From NCBI RefSeq assembly GCF_002591895.1, contig NZ_NISX01000011.1:62001-126000 (forward strand): DNA of 64,000 nucleotides, written 5' to 3'. Position 1 is the stretch's first letter. Every line of letters starts with the position of its first letter. Under the pieces are notes generated by a model. The model ran no database searches. It had not been told where the DNA came from and worked only from the letters and a program-made list of their open reading frames with translations. Below are positions 17,739-26,117 of this stretch, in pieces. The position numbers and the translations under genes are program-made. This stretch comes from Lacimicrobium alkaliphilum (GTDB taxonomy: Bacteria > Pseudomonadota > Gammaproteobacteria > Enterobacterales > Alteromonadaceae).

Positions 17739-17755
17739 TTGGCACAATAACTGCT
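17739..17755 (+). promoter_or_regulatory. sigma-54 (RpoN) -24/-12 promoter of the PEP-CTERM gene
   Basis: TTGGCACAATAACTGCT matches the RpoN consensus TGGCAC-N5-TTGC with one mismatch. Its invariant GG (17741-17742) and GC (17753-17754) have the required spacing. Transcription would begin near 17766, with ATG 17794 behind AGGAAA. Confidence 0.8.
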
Positions 17756-17793
17756 TAGGTATTAATTCTACCGTAGTTTCAGGAAACAGAGCA

Positions 17794-18492
17794 ATGTTTA
17801 GAACGTCTTTGCTATTAATCGCAGCCCTGATTGGTTTTCAGGCCAGTGCAGCGACACAAGTCTGGGATTTGAATAATTCTTCTGGTTATTCCAACTCTCT
17901 TAGCATGAATATAAATGGTATCACTGCCAATATCACCGGCTGGTCGGGAACCGGCTATCAGAATATGAATCAGGCCTGGATTGGCCACTGGTCAAGCGGT
18001 TCTGGCGTCATTCACAGCTGGGACGAGTATAACAGTGGTACGCATCATTCAATGGACAATTCAGGCCAGTATGATGCAATGCTGATCACCTTTGATCAGG
18101 AAGTATCCCTCGACAGTTTCAGCATTGGCTGGCACTACAATGATTCAGATGTGTCTGTAGCAGCCTACACAGGTGGCGGCAGTGTGAGTGATTTATCTGG
18201 CACGAGCTGGAACTCATTTCTGACCAGCGGCTGGACATCACAGGGCAGCTTTTCCGACCTTGCGAACAATACTTATCAGAGTATTTCTCCGACAGTCACG
18301 TCCAAATCCTGGCTGATTGGTGCATATAATCCTTTTATCCAGAATATGGGCTGGTCAACAGGCAACGACTACATGAAGTTAAGTGGTCTGCAAACCAGCT
18401 ACTCAACGACTACAGAAGTACCGGAACCGGCTGTCATCGCTCTGTTTTTATTAGGCATTGCGACTCTGGCAGGGCGCAAAAGAAACGTCTGA
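17794..18492 (+). CDS. PEP-CTERM sorting-signal surface protein
   Basis: 232 residues. Signal peptide (LLLIAALIGFQASA), then a Ser/Gly/Trp/Asn-rich mature region with repeated WSG, GWS and SW motifs. The C-terminal sorting signal is VPEPAVIALFLLGIATLAGRKRN: PEP at 210-212, a hydrophobic helix and a basic end, the target of an exosortase. No exosortase lies in the window. The sequence resembles the exosortase-dependent surface protein XDP1 group, which I propose with moderate confidence. Its location beside prsT and behind a sigma-54 promoter fits an exopolysaccharide-linked, PrsK/PrsR-controlled surface protein. Confidence 0.88.
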   Translation: MFRTSLLLIAALIGFQASAATQVWDLNNSSGYSNSLSMNINGITANITGWSGTGYQNMNQAWIGHWSSGSGVIHSWDEYNSGTHHSMDNSGQYDAMLITFDQEVSLDSFSIGWHYNDSDVSVAAYTGGGSVSDLSGTSWNSFLTSGWTSQGSFSDLANNTYQSISPTVTSKSWLIGAYNPFIQNMGWSTGNDYMKLSGLQTSYSTTTEVPEPAVIALFLLGIATLAGRKRNV

Positions 18493-18515
18493 TTCTTTCT
18501 AATGCAGACAATTAT

Positions 18516-18540
18516 GGGGTAGAGTAATCTACCCCTTTTT
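18516..18540 (+). terminator. rho-independent terminator between the PEP-CTERM gene and prsT
   Basis: GGGGTAGA and TCTACCCC form a perfect 8-base stem with a GTAA loop and are followed by five T. It ends only 18 bases before the prsT ATG, leaving no room for a separate promoter after it. Confidence 0.9.
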
Positions 18541-18558
18541 CGTTTTTGGTTGCTGTTT

Positions 18559-21348
18559 ATGAAGTCGATTCTCACTGCTCTGGCTTTGATGCTGTACCTG
18601 GGTTCGTTGCAGGCACAAGACTTTTCCCGTCACTATGAGTCTGCAAGAACGGCCTATGATGACGGCAAACACGAAGACGCCTTTATTCACCTGAAAAATG
18701 CTCTGCAGGACAACCCTGACCACCTTCCCTCTACATTGTTGATGGGTAATGTCTATTTCGACACAGGCAATATGCAGGCTGCTGAACAACTCTTCAACGA
18801 AGCTCTGGAGCTGGGCGCGGATCTGAATCTGGTGTTGCCCCTGCTTGGAAGCAGCCTGATCCTTCAGAATAAAGTCGATGCCCTGATTGCTTTTGAGGAT
18901 CGTTACGACACGCTTAACCGCAGAGGTAAATTTGAATGGCACCTGCTCAGGGGGCAGGCCTATATTCTGCAACAGCGTCCTGAGCAAGCTGACGCACAGT
19001 TGAATCAGGCCAAAGCACTATTTCCGAATGAAATCCGGGCCATAAATGCAACCGCCACGTTCTACCTCCAGCATGGGCGATATACAGAAGCTGAGGCATT
19101 AGTCAGCCAGGCACTTGAACAAGAGCCTGAGAATGAGAAAACCTGGCAACTTAAAGGTGATATTGCACTCAAACAAGGACAGTTTGACCAGGCGCTCGGC
19201 GCTTTCCAGAAGGCCTATTCTATTGACGCTGAGGATATGCTTATTTTAAAGGGCCTGACCCACAGCCACTTTAGTCTGGAAAATTATGAGCAAGCCCATA
19301 AATTTAACCAGCAATTGTTAGAACTGAATCCAATGGAGCCTACCGCCAATATCCTCAAATCCTGGATATTGGGTTATCAGGGAAATCCTGCAGCGGCAAA
19401 AGACCTGTTAATGAACCTGAGTCAGAACCTTGCAGAACTTGATCCCGAAGGAATTCTCTACAAAGGCAGTAACAGTTACGTGCACGGCCTGTCTGAGTAT
19501 ATGCAGGGTAATATGGATTCCGCCCAGCGCATCCTGCTCAAGCATGTACAAACTCGGGCTGACGATACAAAAGCCCTGCGATTGCTGACTGAGACATATA
19601 TAAAGGATGGCAACACCGACAGAGCGATAGTGGTGCTCGAAAAACACCAAAGCCAGGTGAACAATGACCTTGATCTGGGATTGTTGTTGGTCAATCTGCA
19701 CTTTAGTCAGGAAAATCTGTTCCGTGCTGAAAAAGTACTTGAGGCGTTGCGGGGCCGCTTCGCCAACTCCCTCTCTGTAAAATATACAGAGGCAGATCTG
19801 CTGGCCAGACAAGGAAAATTTGCAGCAGCGCTGGATATCATCAGACAAATCGAAACCAATACAGAGCAACTCAGATTCCAGTTACTTAAAGCTAAACTTT
19901 TGTTGCGAACGGGTAACGAAGAACAGGCTGATTCACTCATCACAGAACTACTTGAAAAATACCCTGAAAATCCCGAAGCACTGAATTTGAGCTCTACGTT
20001 ATTGATCGCCAGAGGTCAGTTTGAGCAGGCCGATGAGACGATCCAAAAGGTGCTTGCCGGAAACGAGAGTAACCAAAGCGCGAACTTTAACCTGGCACTG
20101 TTGCAAGAGGCCAGGCAAGACTATTCTCAGGCCAGAGAAACTCTTAAAGCAATGCTTAAACAACGGCCAGCCCATGTTCCGGCTCTGCTGAAACTGGCGG
20201 ATATCGAAGTTAAAACAGGCAACCAGGATGCCGCCACTGAACAGCTGCAAAAAGTGCTGGCCTACGCCCCGCAGAATAAACAGGCACAGGAGAAAATCCT
20301 GAATATCATGTTGCAGCGGCGTATGTGGAAAGAAGCGCTGAGCATTGTCGATGGCTTGCGCAAGAAAGAACGGTTTAACCCGCAATTTATTGGCCTGCAG
20401 GCCAGATTATATATTGAAACGAATAATCTGGAGGCGGCAAAAGCTAATCTGGATGTTTTATTCAGTCTGTGGAGCGACAATGCCGGCAAGTTACTGGAGC
20501 TGGCGACATTACAAAAACAGGCTGAAGACGTTGTCGGCGCCAGAAAAAGTCTGCAAAAAGCCGAACAACTTCAACCCCGCAATAGTGCAGTATTGGTAGC
20601 CCTGACCCGCCTGGAAATAGGCAGCGATAATCTATCCGCAGCCAAAGCTCTTGTTAACAGGCTGGCCAAAACAGATATTCAGCCATCACAGCTTTCGTTG
20701 ATTCAGGGTGAATTAGCCAGTGCTAATAAGAACTGGGCCAATGCCGCAAAAGCTTTCGAACAAGCCATTAACGAAGACAACAGTAACCTGGCAGCGATAG
20801 TGGGTTTCTATCAGATGACCTTGCAGGGACATCAGGCAACACAATTTCACTCAATACTTGAACCTATTGTGGAGAAAACCGAAACACCAGCCTGGATCCG
20901 TAAGCTATTGGCCGACAGCTATCTTATCAGCAATGATAATGCCAACGCCCGTAAGCACTATGAAGCACTGCTAAGCACAGCACAATTCAATGACAACCCG
21001 GCGGTATTGAATAATCTTGCGAACCTTTATGCAGCCTCCGATCTGGACAAAGCATTGCAAACAGCAGAAAAGGCACTTTCTATTGCAGGAAAGAGCAATC
21101 ACGCCCTGCTCGATACCCTGGGCTGGATCCACGCACAGAAAGGTAGTTATGAAAGCGCACTTTCGCCACTGCGCGAAGCTTATGTGTTAAATTCATCCGA
21201 CCCCGAAATCCGATACCATCTCGGTTACGTACTCGCCAAACTGGATCGCGTGGAAGAAGCCAGAAACCAACTCCGTGCAGCTACCAAAAACAGCAACCAC
21301 CCGGTATATAAGGAGGCATCGCTGTTGCTGGAAAGCCTGGAGAAATAA
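18559..21348 (+). CDS. prsT: PEP-CTERM system TPR-repeat protein PrsT
   Basis: About 929 residues from ATG 18559 (TTG 18550 also in frame). A signal peptide (ILTALALMLYLGSLQAQ) is followed by near-continuous tetratricopeptide repeats over the rest of the protein, for example HEDAFIHLKNALQDNPDH, ARKHYEALLSTAQFN and ALSPLREAYVLNSSDPEIRYHLGYVLAKL. Length and architecture match the PrsT family (about 900 residues) found with exosortase/PEP-CTERM and exopolysaccharide loci; many members are lipoproteins, but no lipobox Cys is evident here. It is presumed to scaffold periplasmic export or sorting. It likely depends on read-through of the terminator just upstream or a promoter inside the preceding gene. 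Confidence 0.85.
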   Translation: MKSILTALALMLYLGSLQAQDFSRHYESARTAYDDGKHEDAFIHLKNALQDNPDHLPSTLLMGNVYFDTGNMQAAEQLFNEALELGADLNLVLPLLGSSLILQNKVDALIAFEDRYDTLNRRGKFEWHLLRGQAYILQQRPEQADAQLNQAKALFPNEIRAINATATFYLQHGRYTEAEALVSQALEQEPENEKTWQLKGDIALKQGQFDQALGAFQKAYSIDAEDMLILKGLTHSHFSLENYEQAHKFNQQLLELNPMEPTANILKSWILGYQGNPAAAKDLLMNLSQNLAELDPEGILYKGSNSYVHGLSEYMQGNMDSAQRILLKHVQTRADDTKALRLLTETYIKDGNTDRAIVVLEKHQSQVNNDLDLGLLLVNLHFSQENLFRAEKVLEALRGRFANSLSVKYTEADLLARQGKFAAALDIIRQIETNTEQLRFQLLKAKLLLRTGNEEQADSLITELLEKYPENPEALNLSSTLLIARGQFEQADETIQKVLAGNESNQSANFNLALLQEARQDYSQARETLKAMLKQRPAHVPALLKLADIEVKTGNQDAATEQLQKVLAYAPQNKQAQEKILNIMLQRRMWKEALSIVDGLRKKERFNPQFIGLQARLYIETNNLEAAKANLDVLFSLWSDNAGKLLELATLQKQAEDVVGARKSLQKAEQLQPRNSAVLVALTRLEIGSDNLSAAKALVNRLAKTDIQPSQLSLIQGELASANKNWANAAKAFEQAINEDNSNLAAIVGFYQMTLQGHQATQFHSILEPIVEKTETPAWIRKLLADSYLISNDNANARKHYEALLSTAQFNDNPAVLNNLANLYAASDLDKALQTAEKALSIAGKSNHALLDTLGWIHAQKGSYESALSPLREAYVLNSSDPEIRYHLGYVLAKLDRVEEARNQLRAATKNSNHPVYKEASLLLESLEK

Positions 21349-21408
21349 GCTTTTTAACGTCTTTCTCCGTTAGAACCAACCCTGAGTGCTGCTTTCAAAC
21401 GCTCTGAT

Positions 21409-22728
21409 TTAGTTTTTTGCCACCATAAAAGGAACATTAGCATTGGCGACCTTGCCGCTGCCATTTTCTATGGTCACAAACAGGCGGTAAGGGCCCGCTA
21501 TTTGTGGTGCCAGGAACTGCATACTGCCGTGCTGATTGTCAGTAACAACATCAAGCGAGGCAGGTTGAGGACGCTCTTCAGGATCTCCCCCGGATTTAAT
21601 ATCCGTGCTCTCAGGTAACACTTCCCAATACAGGCTGACCGGACTGTCACTGCCCGGTTTAAAATTAACAGATACATCAACTATGCCGCCCGGTTTCAGA
21701 TGCACACTGTCTGTTGCCTTTTGGCCTTCAAGGGTAAAAGAGACGATTGAGGGCGCACGCGTAGCAGGCCACTCCCCTGTCCACAGGTATTCAAGGCTGT
21801 CTACGACTTCGGTGGGTTGACCACTCTCGTTAAATACACCGTACCAGGTGGGCGTCGTTTCCTGCTTCTGCCCCCATAGAAACGCGTAAGAGCCCAATGC
21901 TTTATCTGGCGCGGCGGCAATACCCTGTTGATATCGATGGCGGTAAATCGCAGCTTTCTCGGTACTGGTCTGCTCAATGGGCACACCCCAGTCTGTTTTA
22001 TCGATTTCCCAATGGCCTGTCGGGCCCCATTCGGTGACTACATAAGCACCGTTATAGCCAATTTCATCCAGTGTCGCTGGCAGGTTTTCCAGCCCACCGT
22101 AGATATTAATACTCAGGTAATCGATACTGGGTACCCGACTGGCAATGAGATCGGCCTTTTCCTTATCGACACCCGCTACAACTGTGGTAACCAGATGATG
22201 GGGATCGAGGCGTTTGATCATTGCGGCAATATCCTCAACTGCAAACCAGACACCCGTGTTGGTATAGAACAGATCCAGTTCATTGCCTATTCCCCAGGCC
22301 AGTAGCGCCGGATGATCTTTAAACTTAAGCACCGTTTCACGAATGCGTTTCTTTTGCTCAGCTACAGCGGCCGTATCATTATAATCAAAGCCGTGGCGTT
22401 CTTTACCCATACTCAGGCCCAGCATGACAGTCAGACCGGCCTGATACGCCTGGTCGAGAATGGCACTGGCATTATCAGCACTCCAGGTACGTAATGAATT
22501 ACCACCGCTTTGTGCCAGTTCTGTCAGATGTTCCCGGCCTCCGGCACCTTTTATAAAGTAAGGTTGTCCCTGACGCTCGATAAACCAGTGGCCTTCCCGC
22601 TCAACCAGTTTCACCGGTATCGCTGAGGAATTGCGCTTAGATTCGTTCCCGGGTGCAATGGTACATGCACCAAGAGACACAACAAACAGAAAAGAAAGCA
22701 TTAACTGGCTGGAACGTAAAAACGGCAT
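21409..22728 (-). CDS. glycoside hydrolase (GH2-type TIM barrel) lipoprotein
   Basis: 439 residues with a lipoprotein signal (SLGAC, Cys22). A TIM-barrel glycosidase of clan GH-A type follows. The probable acid/base Glu is E150 in WGIGNELDLF and the probable nucleophile E233 in VVTEWGPTGHW; a GGNSLRTWSADN segment precedes them. The C-terminal 110 residues are a beta-sandwich-like tail (VSFTLEGQ onward, with FVTIENGSGKVANANVPF). The predicted site is the outer- or inner-membrane periplasmic face. A LacI-type operator just upstream suggests sugar-dependent control. Substrate unknown; a beta-glucan or similar beta-glycoside is the usual choice for this class. Confidence 0.78.
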   Translation of the reverse strand: MPFLRSSQLMLSFLFVVSLGACTIAPGNESKRNSSAIPVKLVEREGHWFIERQGQPYFIKGAGGREHLTELAQSGGNSLRTWSADNASAILDQAYQAGLTVMLGLSMGKERHGFDYNDTAAVAEQKKRIRETVLKFKDHPALLAWGIGNELDLFYTNTGVWFAVEDIAAMIKRLDPHHLVTTVVAGVDKEKADLIASRVPSIDYLSINIYGGLENLPATLDEIGYNGAYVVTEWGPTGHWEIDKTDWGVPIEQTSTEKAAIYRHRYQQGIAAAPDKALGSYAFLWGQKQETTPTWYGVFNESGQPTEVVDSLEYLWTGEWPATRAPSIVSFTLEGQKATDSVHLKPGGIVDVSVNFKPGSDSPVSLYWEVLPESTDIKSGGDPEERPQPASLDVVTDNQHGSMQFLAPQIAGPYRLFVTIENGSGKVANANVPFMVAKN

Positions 22729-22747
22729 CGATAAAACCCTAACAACT

Positions 22748-22761
22748 TGAAAGCGCTTACA
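22748..22761. promoter_or_regulatory. LacI-family operator upstream of the glycoside hydrolase gene
   Basis: TGAAAGCGCTTACA is a near-perfect palindrome around the central CG, typical of LacI/PurR-type regulators. It lies 20 bases before the start codon. No LacI-type regulator gene is in the window. Confidence 0.65.
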
Positions 22762-22856
22762 AATATAATACGTTACGTTGCCAAATTAAAACAGATGCTG
22801 ACAGAGTATCTATCTCCTGCGCTCTGTGTGTGATACAAAACTCAGCAGTATGAAAA

Positions 22857-23753
22857 TCATTCAAACTGACTAAGGTAACCTTGCCAGCGCTGCATACGCT
22901 GATACGTTTGATTACTCATATCATTGAAATGCAACCTACCTCTGTATTCTTGCCGACGCCGTTTTTGCTCTTCAATAAACGCAAGGTAAAGCTGCGCTAA
23001 ACGTCCATCTGGTGTGATTTTGTTAAGATGCATAGCAATAGCTTCTTTATCAAGCATATCAATTGCAGGATTAGAGTGATCAATAGGCTCCTCTGCATCC
23101 CCAGGGTTCATTAAGGTTCCGAACATCAATCTTTCTGCATGTCCAACCGCCGGTGATTGCGCCATTACTCTGTATGCACCATTTGTATAACCGGTTACCG
23201 CATAAAAATCCTGGTGTAACTCAACATGCTCTGGCCACCAGTTCATTTCCGCGTACAGAAATGCCAAAGGCCGCATTAAGTCAAAGTTGCCCAGCTCAAC
23301 ATTCTGATGCCATTGTGAAATGGTCATATCAAGGTATTTAAAGGCAGGTGTAATATCTGTGGAAAATGAATAAAAAGAATCACCAGGGAAAAAGGTTGCC
23401 TCAGAGTAGTGCCAGTCATGTTGTTGATATCTTTCCAATAGCTCTTTTTTCATGAGCCATCTGGTAAAATAGTAATCAACGATCTCATCGGCCTGCTGCA
23501 CATTGGCACGAGTATGAAAAGAAGTATCGAGAAGATTTAATATCGGTGGTTCAGGTACCGCATGTTTCTCGCGATTGAACGCGTATAACTCCAGAACTAC
23601 ATAGTTCAGCACCGTCGCAGCGAATATCAGGCCAGCCAAAACTATCCACACACTCTTGCGAATATAGCGGTCGGTAAAAAAAGACATCAATGGCTCAGAT
23701 TTATCTGGCACCTTAACAAAGATTTCCCTCATGCCAAACCCCATGTTTTTCAT
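22857..23753 (-). CDS. membrane-anchored protein of unknown function
   Basis: 298 residues, not recognised. A basic cytoplasmic segment (about 1-32) precedes one transmembrane helix (about 34-55, VWIVLAGLIFAATVLNYVV). The rest is a large periplasmic part rich in aromatic residues, with HDWHYSEATFFPGDSFYSF and FLYAEMNWWPEHVELHQDFYAVTGY. The start is uncertain: ATG 23687 would begin directly before the helix (MSFFTDRYIRKS). It stands alone between a glycosidase with its own operator and the hppD terminator. An envelope role is all that can be inferred. Confidence 0.6.
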   Translation of the reverse strand: MKNMGFGMREIFVKVPDKSEPLMSFFTDRYIRKSVWIVLAGLIFAATVLNYVVLELYAFNREKHAVPEPPILNLLDTSFHTRANVQQADEIVDYYFTRWLMKKELLERYQQHDWHYSEATFFPGDSFYSFSTDITPAFKYLDMTISQWHQNVELGNFDLMRPLAFLYAEMNWWPEHVELHQDFYAVTGYTNGAYRVMAQSPAVGHAERLMFGTLMNPGDAEEPIDHSNPAIDMLDKEAIAMHLNKITPDGRLAQLYLAFIEEQKRRRQEYRGRLHFNDMSNQTYQRMQRWQGYLSQFE

Positions 23754-23784
23754 GGCCAGTGTAATCCAGGCAAGAGAAAATAAA

Positions 23785-23809
23785 AAGCCGGCTGATTTAC
23801 AGCCGGCTT
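23785..23809 (-). terminator. rho-independent terminator of the hppD operon
   Basis: AAGCCGGCTG and CAGCCGGCTT form a perfect 10-base stem with an ATTTA loop. On the minus strand it is followed by TTTATTTTC. Confidence 0.9.
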
Positions 23810-23843
23810 AAATACATCTTACTGATCTTTACTGCCCCGTTTA

Positions 23844-24392
23844 TTACTCTCCGGCACCTTTAAAATCACCGCCGCTATGTAGCCAGTCAGCATGCTTAGG
23901 CGCTTTTTTGGTGCGCGCCCATTCATCCAGCATATCCGGCGCTACCCTTTTCAGCTCACCCAACATTCCCGGCTTAGCGGTATTCGCCGCAAGTTCGATA
24001 CGATGGCCGTTAGGGTCGAAGAAATAGATAGACTTAAAAATAGTATGGTCTGTGGGACCCAATACTTTAACCCCGTTGGCTTCAAGCTTTTCTTTGGAGG
24101 CTAACAACTCATCCATGCTTTCTACTTCAAAAGCAATATGCTGCACCCATGCCGGCGTATTCTCATCCCGCCCCATTTCCGGTGAATTGGGGATCTCGAA
24201 AAACGCCAGCACATTGCCCATACCTGCATCCAGGAAAACATGCATGTAAGGATCAGGCTCTTTGGTAGAAGGCACTTCGTTTTCAGCAATGGCCAGTTGG
24301 AAATCCATCCCCAACAGATCCCGGTAAAAGGCTACCGTCTCCTTAGCATCCTTGCAGCGATAAGCCACATGATGAATGCGTTTAATCGCCAT
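23844..24392 (-). CDS. VOC (vicinal oxygen chelate) family enzyme in the hppD operon
   Basis: 182 residues with two betaalpha-beta-beta-beta modules. Likely metal ligands are His in IHHVAYRCKD (start), His in VQHIAFEVES (middle) and Glu in GHRIELAANT (end). This His-His-Glu pattern is seen in extradiol dioxygenases and glyoxalases. The ATG overlaps the hppD stop by one base, so it is translated with it and probably serves tyrosine or aromatic catabolism. Whether it cleaves a ring, isomerises an intermediate or detoxifies is not determinable. hmgA, which often follows hppD, is absent here. Confidence 0.78.
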   Translation of the reverse strand: MAIKRIHHVAYRCKDAKETVAFYRDLLGMDFQLAIAENEVPSTKEPDPYMHVFLDAGMGNVLAFFEIPNSPEMGRDENTPAWVQHIAFEVESMDELLASKEKLEANGVKVLGPTDHTIFKSIYFFDPNGHRIELAANTAKPGMLGELKRVAPDMLDEWARTKKAPKHADWLHSGGDFKGAGE

Positions 24393-25480
24393 TATGCCAC
24401 CTCCCCTTTTTTCTTAACCACGCCACGATTCACCTGGTCACGTTCAATAGACTCAAACAGAGCCTTAAAGTTACCCTCGCCAAAGCCCTCGTCTTCCTTG
24501 CGCTGAATAAACTCAAAGAATACCGGCCCAAGCATCGTCTCGGAGAAAATTTGCAACAGCAGACGCGGCTGTCCACCCTCGGTGGTGCCGTCGAGCAGAA
24601 TGCCCCGGGACTTGATCTCGTCAACAGGCTCACCGTGCCCGGGTAAACGCTCTTCCAGCATTTCGTAATAGGTTTCCGGCGGCGCTGTCATAAACTTAGT
24701 GCCCTGGGCCTTGAGACGATCCCAACAGGCCAGTAAGTCATCGCAGGCAAAGGCAATGTGCTGGATCCCTTCGCCGTTATATTGCATCAGAAACTCTTCA
24801 ATCTGACCACCGCCACCGGCAGCCTCTTCATTCAGAGGAATACGGATTTTGCCATCCGGTGCGGTCATGGCTTTAGACAGCAGGCCGGTATACTCGCCTT
24901 TGATATCGAAATAGCGAATTTCGCGGAAGTTAAACAGCTTGGTGTAATAATTGGCCCAATAGTCCATACGGCCCCGATACACATTGTGAGTCAGGTGATC
25001 CAGGGTATGGAAACCACACCCTTCGGGATGACGATCCACACCTTCTATCCAGTCAAAGTCGATGTCGTATATGGTTTCGCCTTCTTTATAGCGGTCAATC
25101 AGATAAAGGTTTGCACCGCCAATGCCTTTAATGGCAGGCAGGCGCAGCTCCATTGGCCCGGTAGGGATTTCAACGGGCTGGGCACCATTTTTGATGGCTT
25201 CACTGTATGCAAACTGAGAGTTCTTAACCCTGAAAGCCATACCACAAGCTGAAGGGCCATGCTCCTCAGCATAATAAGAGGCATAGCTTTTGGGTTCATA
25301 ATTGGTAATAAAATTAATATCACCCTGACGCCACAGTTCAACATCTTTAGATTTATGTACAGCGACCCTGGTGAAGCCCATGGATGAAAACACCGTCTCC
25401 AGCAGACCTTTTTCCGGGGCAGTAAATTCTACAAATTCAAACCCGTCCAAACCCATTGGATTTTCAAATAAATCAGCCAT
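24392..25480 (-). CDS. hppD: 4-hydroxyphenylpyruvate dioxygenase
   Basis: 362 residues, the usual bacterial length. It converts 4-hydroxyphenylpyruvate plus O2 to homogentisate in tyrosine degradation. The non-haem iron ligands are visible as His in [12 protein letters not shown], His in [12 protein letters not shown] and Glu in [12 protein letters not shown]-terminal signature [13 protein letters not shown]. Cytoplasmic. It forms a two-gene operon with the VOC gene, divergent from a MarR regulator whose probable operator lies between them. Degradation of homogentisate (hmgA, maiA, fahA) is not encoded in this window. Confidence 0.96.
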   Translation of the reverse strand: MADLFENPMGLDGFEFVEFTAPEKGLLETVFSSMGFTRVAVHKSKDVELWRQGDINFITNYEPKSYASYYAEEHGPSACGMAFRVKNSQFAYSEAIKNGAQPVEIPTGPMELRLPAIKGIGGANLYLIDRYKEGETIYDIDFDWIEGVDRHPEGCGFHTLDHLTHNVYRGRMDYWANYYTKLFNFREIRYFDIKGEYTGLLSKAMTAPDGKIRIPLNEEAAGGGGQIEEFLMQYNGEGIQHIAFACDDLLACWDRLKAQGTKFMTAPPETYYEMLEERLPGHGEPVDEIKSRGILLDGTTEGGQPRLLLQIFSETMLGPVFFEFIQRKEDEGFGEGNFKALFESIERDQVNRGVVKKKGEVA

Positions 25481-25577
25481 GTTCTTTCTCCTGCTACTGG
25501 GTATTATTTTATGTGCAGTGGCGTTGATCTCTGTGATCTGACGCGCATGCTACTATTCGTTCTGATGGCAGCCAATT

Positions 25578-25595
25578 TAGTTGCACATACAACTA
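25578..25595. promoter_or_regulatory. candidate MarR operator between hppD and the MarR gene
   Basis: TAGTTG-CACATA-CAACTA is a perfect 6-base inverted repeat with a six-base centre in the divergent intergenic region, the usual form of a MarR-family site. Confidence 0.65.
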
Positions 25596-25650
25596 TTGTC
25601 AAACCGGCCCATAGCGGCGATGATGAGGTGGAAACATAAGAGGACAACAT

Positions 25651-26106
25651 ATGGCAAATAAACAAGACAAACTGGTGTTAAGACTGGAGCGCTTTTTTCC
25701 TTACCGTTTGTCAATTCTGTCAAACAAAATCAGCAGTATTATCGCCGATACTTATAAAGATAAGTTTGCCATTTCTATTACCGAGTGGCGGATTATGGCG
25801 GTATTGGGAGAGTTCCCGGATATCTCTGCCGATGAAATCTCCGCCAGAACCCAGATCGAGAAATCCCTTATCAGTCGCTCGGTCAGCAAACTGTTAAAAC
25901 GCAAGCTGATTGACAGGGATATGGCAGAAGATGACCGCCGCCGCTCAATGATCCGGCTGTCAGATACGGGTAATGCCGTGTATGAAGAAATTGTGCCGCT
26001 GTCCTATCAGTACGAGCGGGCACTGCTGGAATGTTTCAGCGAAACAGAGCAAGACCAGTTCAGCCACTTAATTGACCGGTTGTATGAGCATGCTAATTCG
26101 TTGTAG
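25651..26106 (+). CDS. MarR family transcriptional regulator
   Basis: 151 residues with a winged helix-turn-helix: ITEWRIMAVLGEFPDISADEISARTQIEKSLISRSVSKLLKRKLIDR then the wing AEDDRRRSMIRLSDTG, and dimerising helices at both ends. Ribosome site AGAGGA before ATG 25651. It is divergent from hppD, so it most likely represses or activates the hppD/VOC operon in response to an aromatic ligand. The 18-base palindrome between them is its probable site. Confidence 0.9.
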   Translation: MANKQDKLVLRLERFFPYRLSILSNKISSIIADTYKDKFAISITEWRIMAVLGEFPDISADEISARTQIEKSLISRSVSKLLKRKLIDRDMAEDDRRRSMIRLSDTGNAVYEEIVPLSYQYERALLECFSETEQDQFSHLIDRLYEHANSL

Positions 26107-26117
26107 TGACGAAGAAC

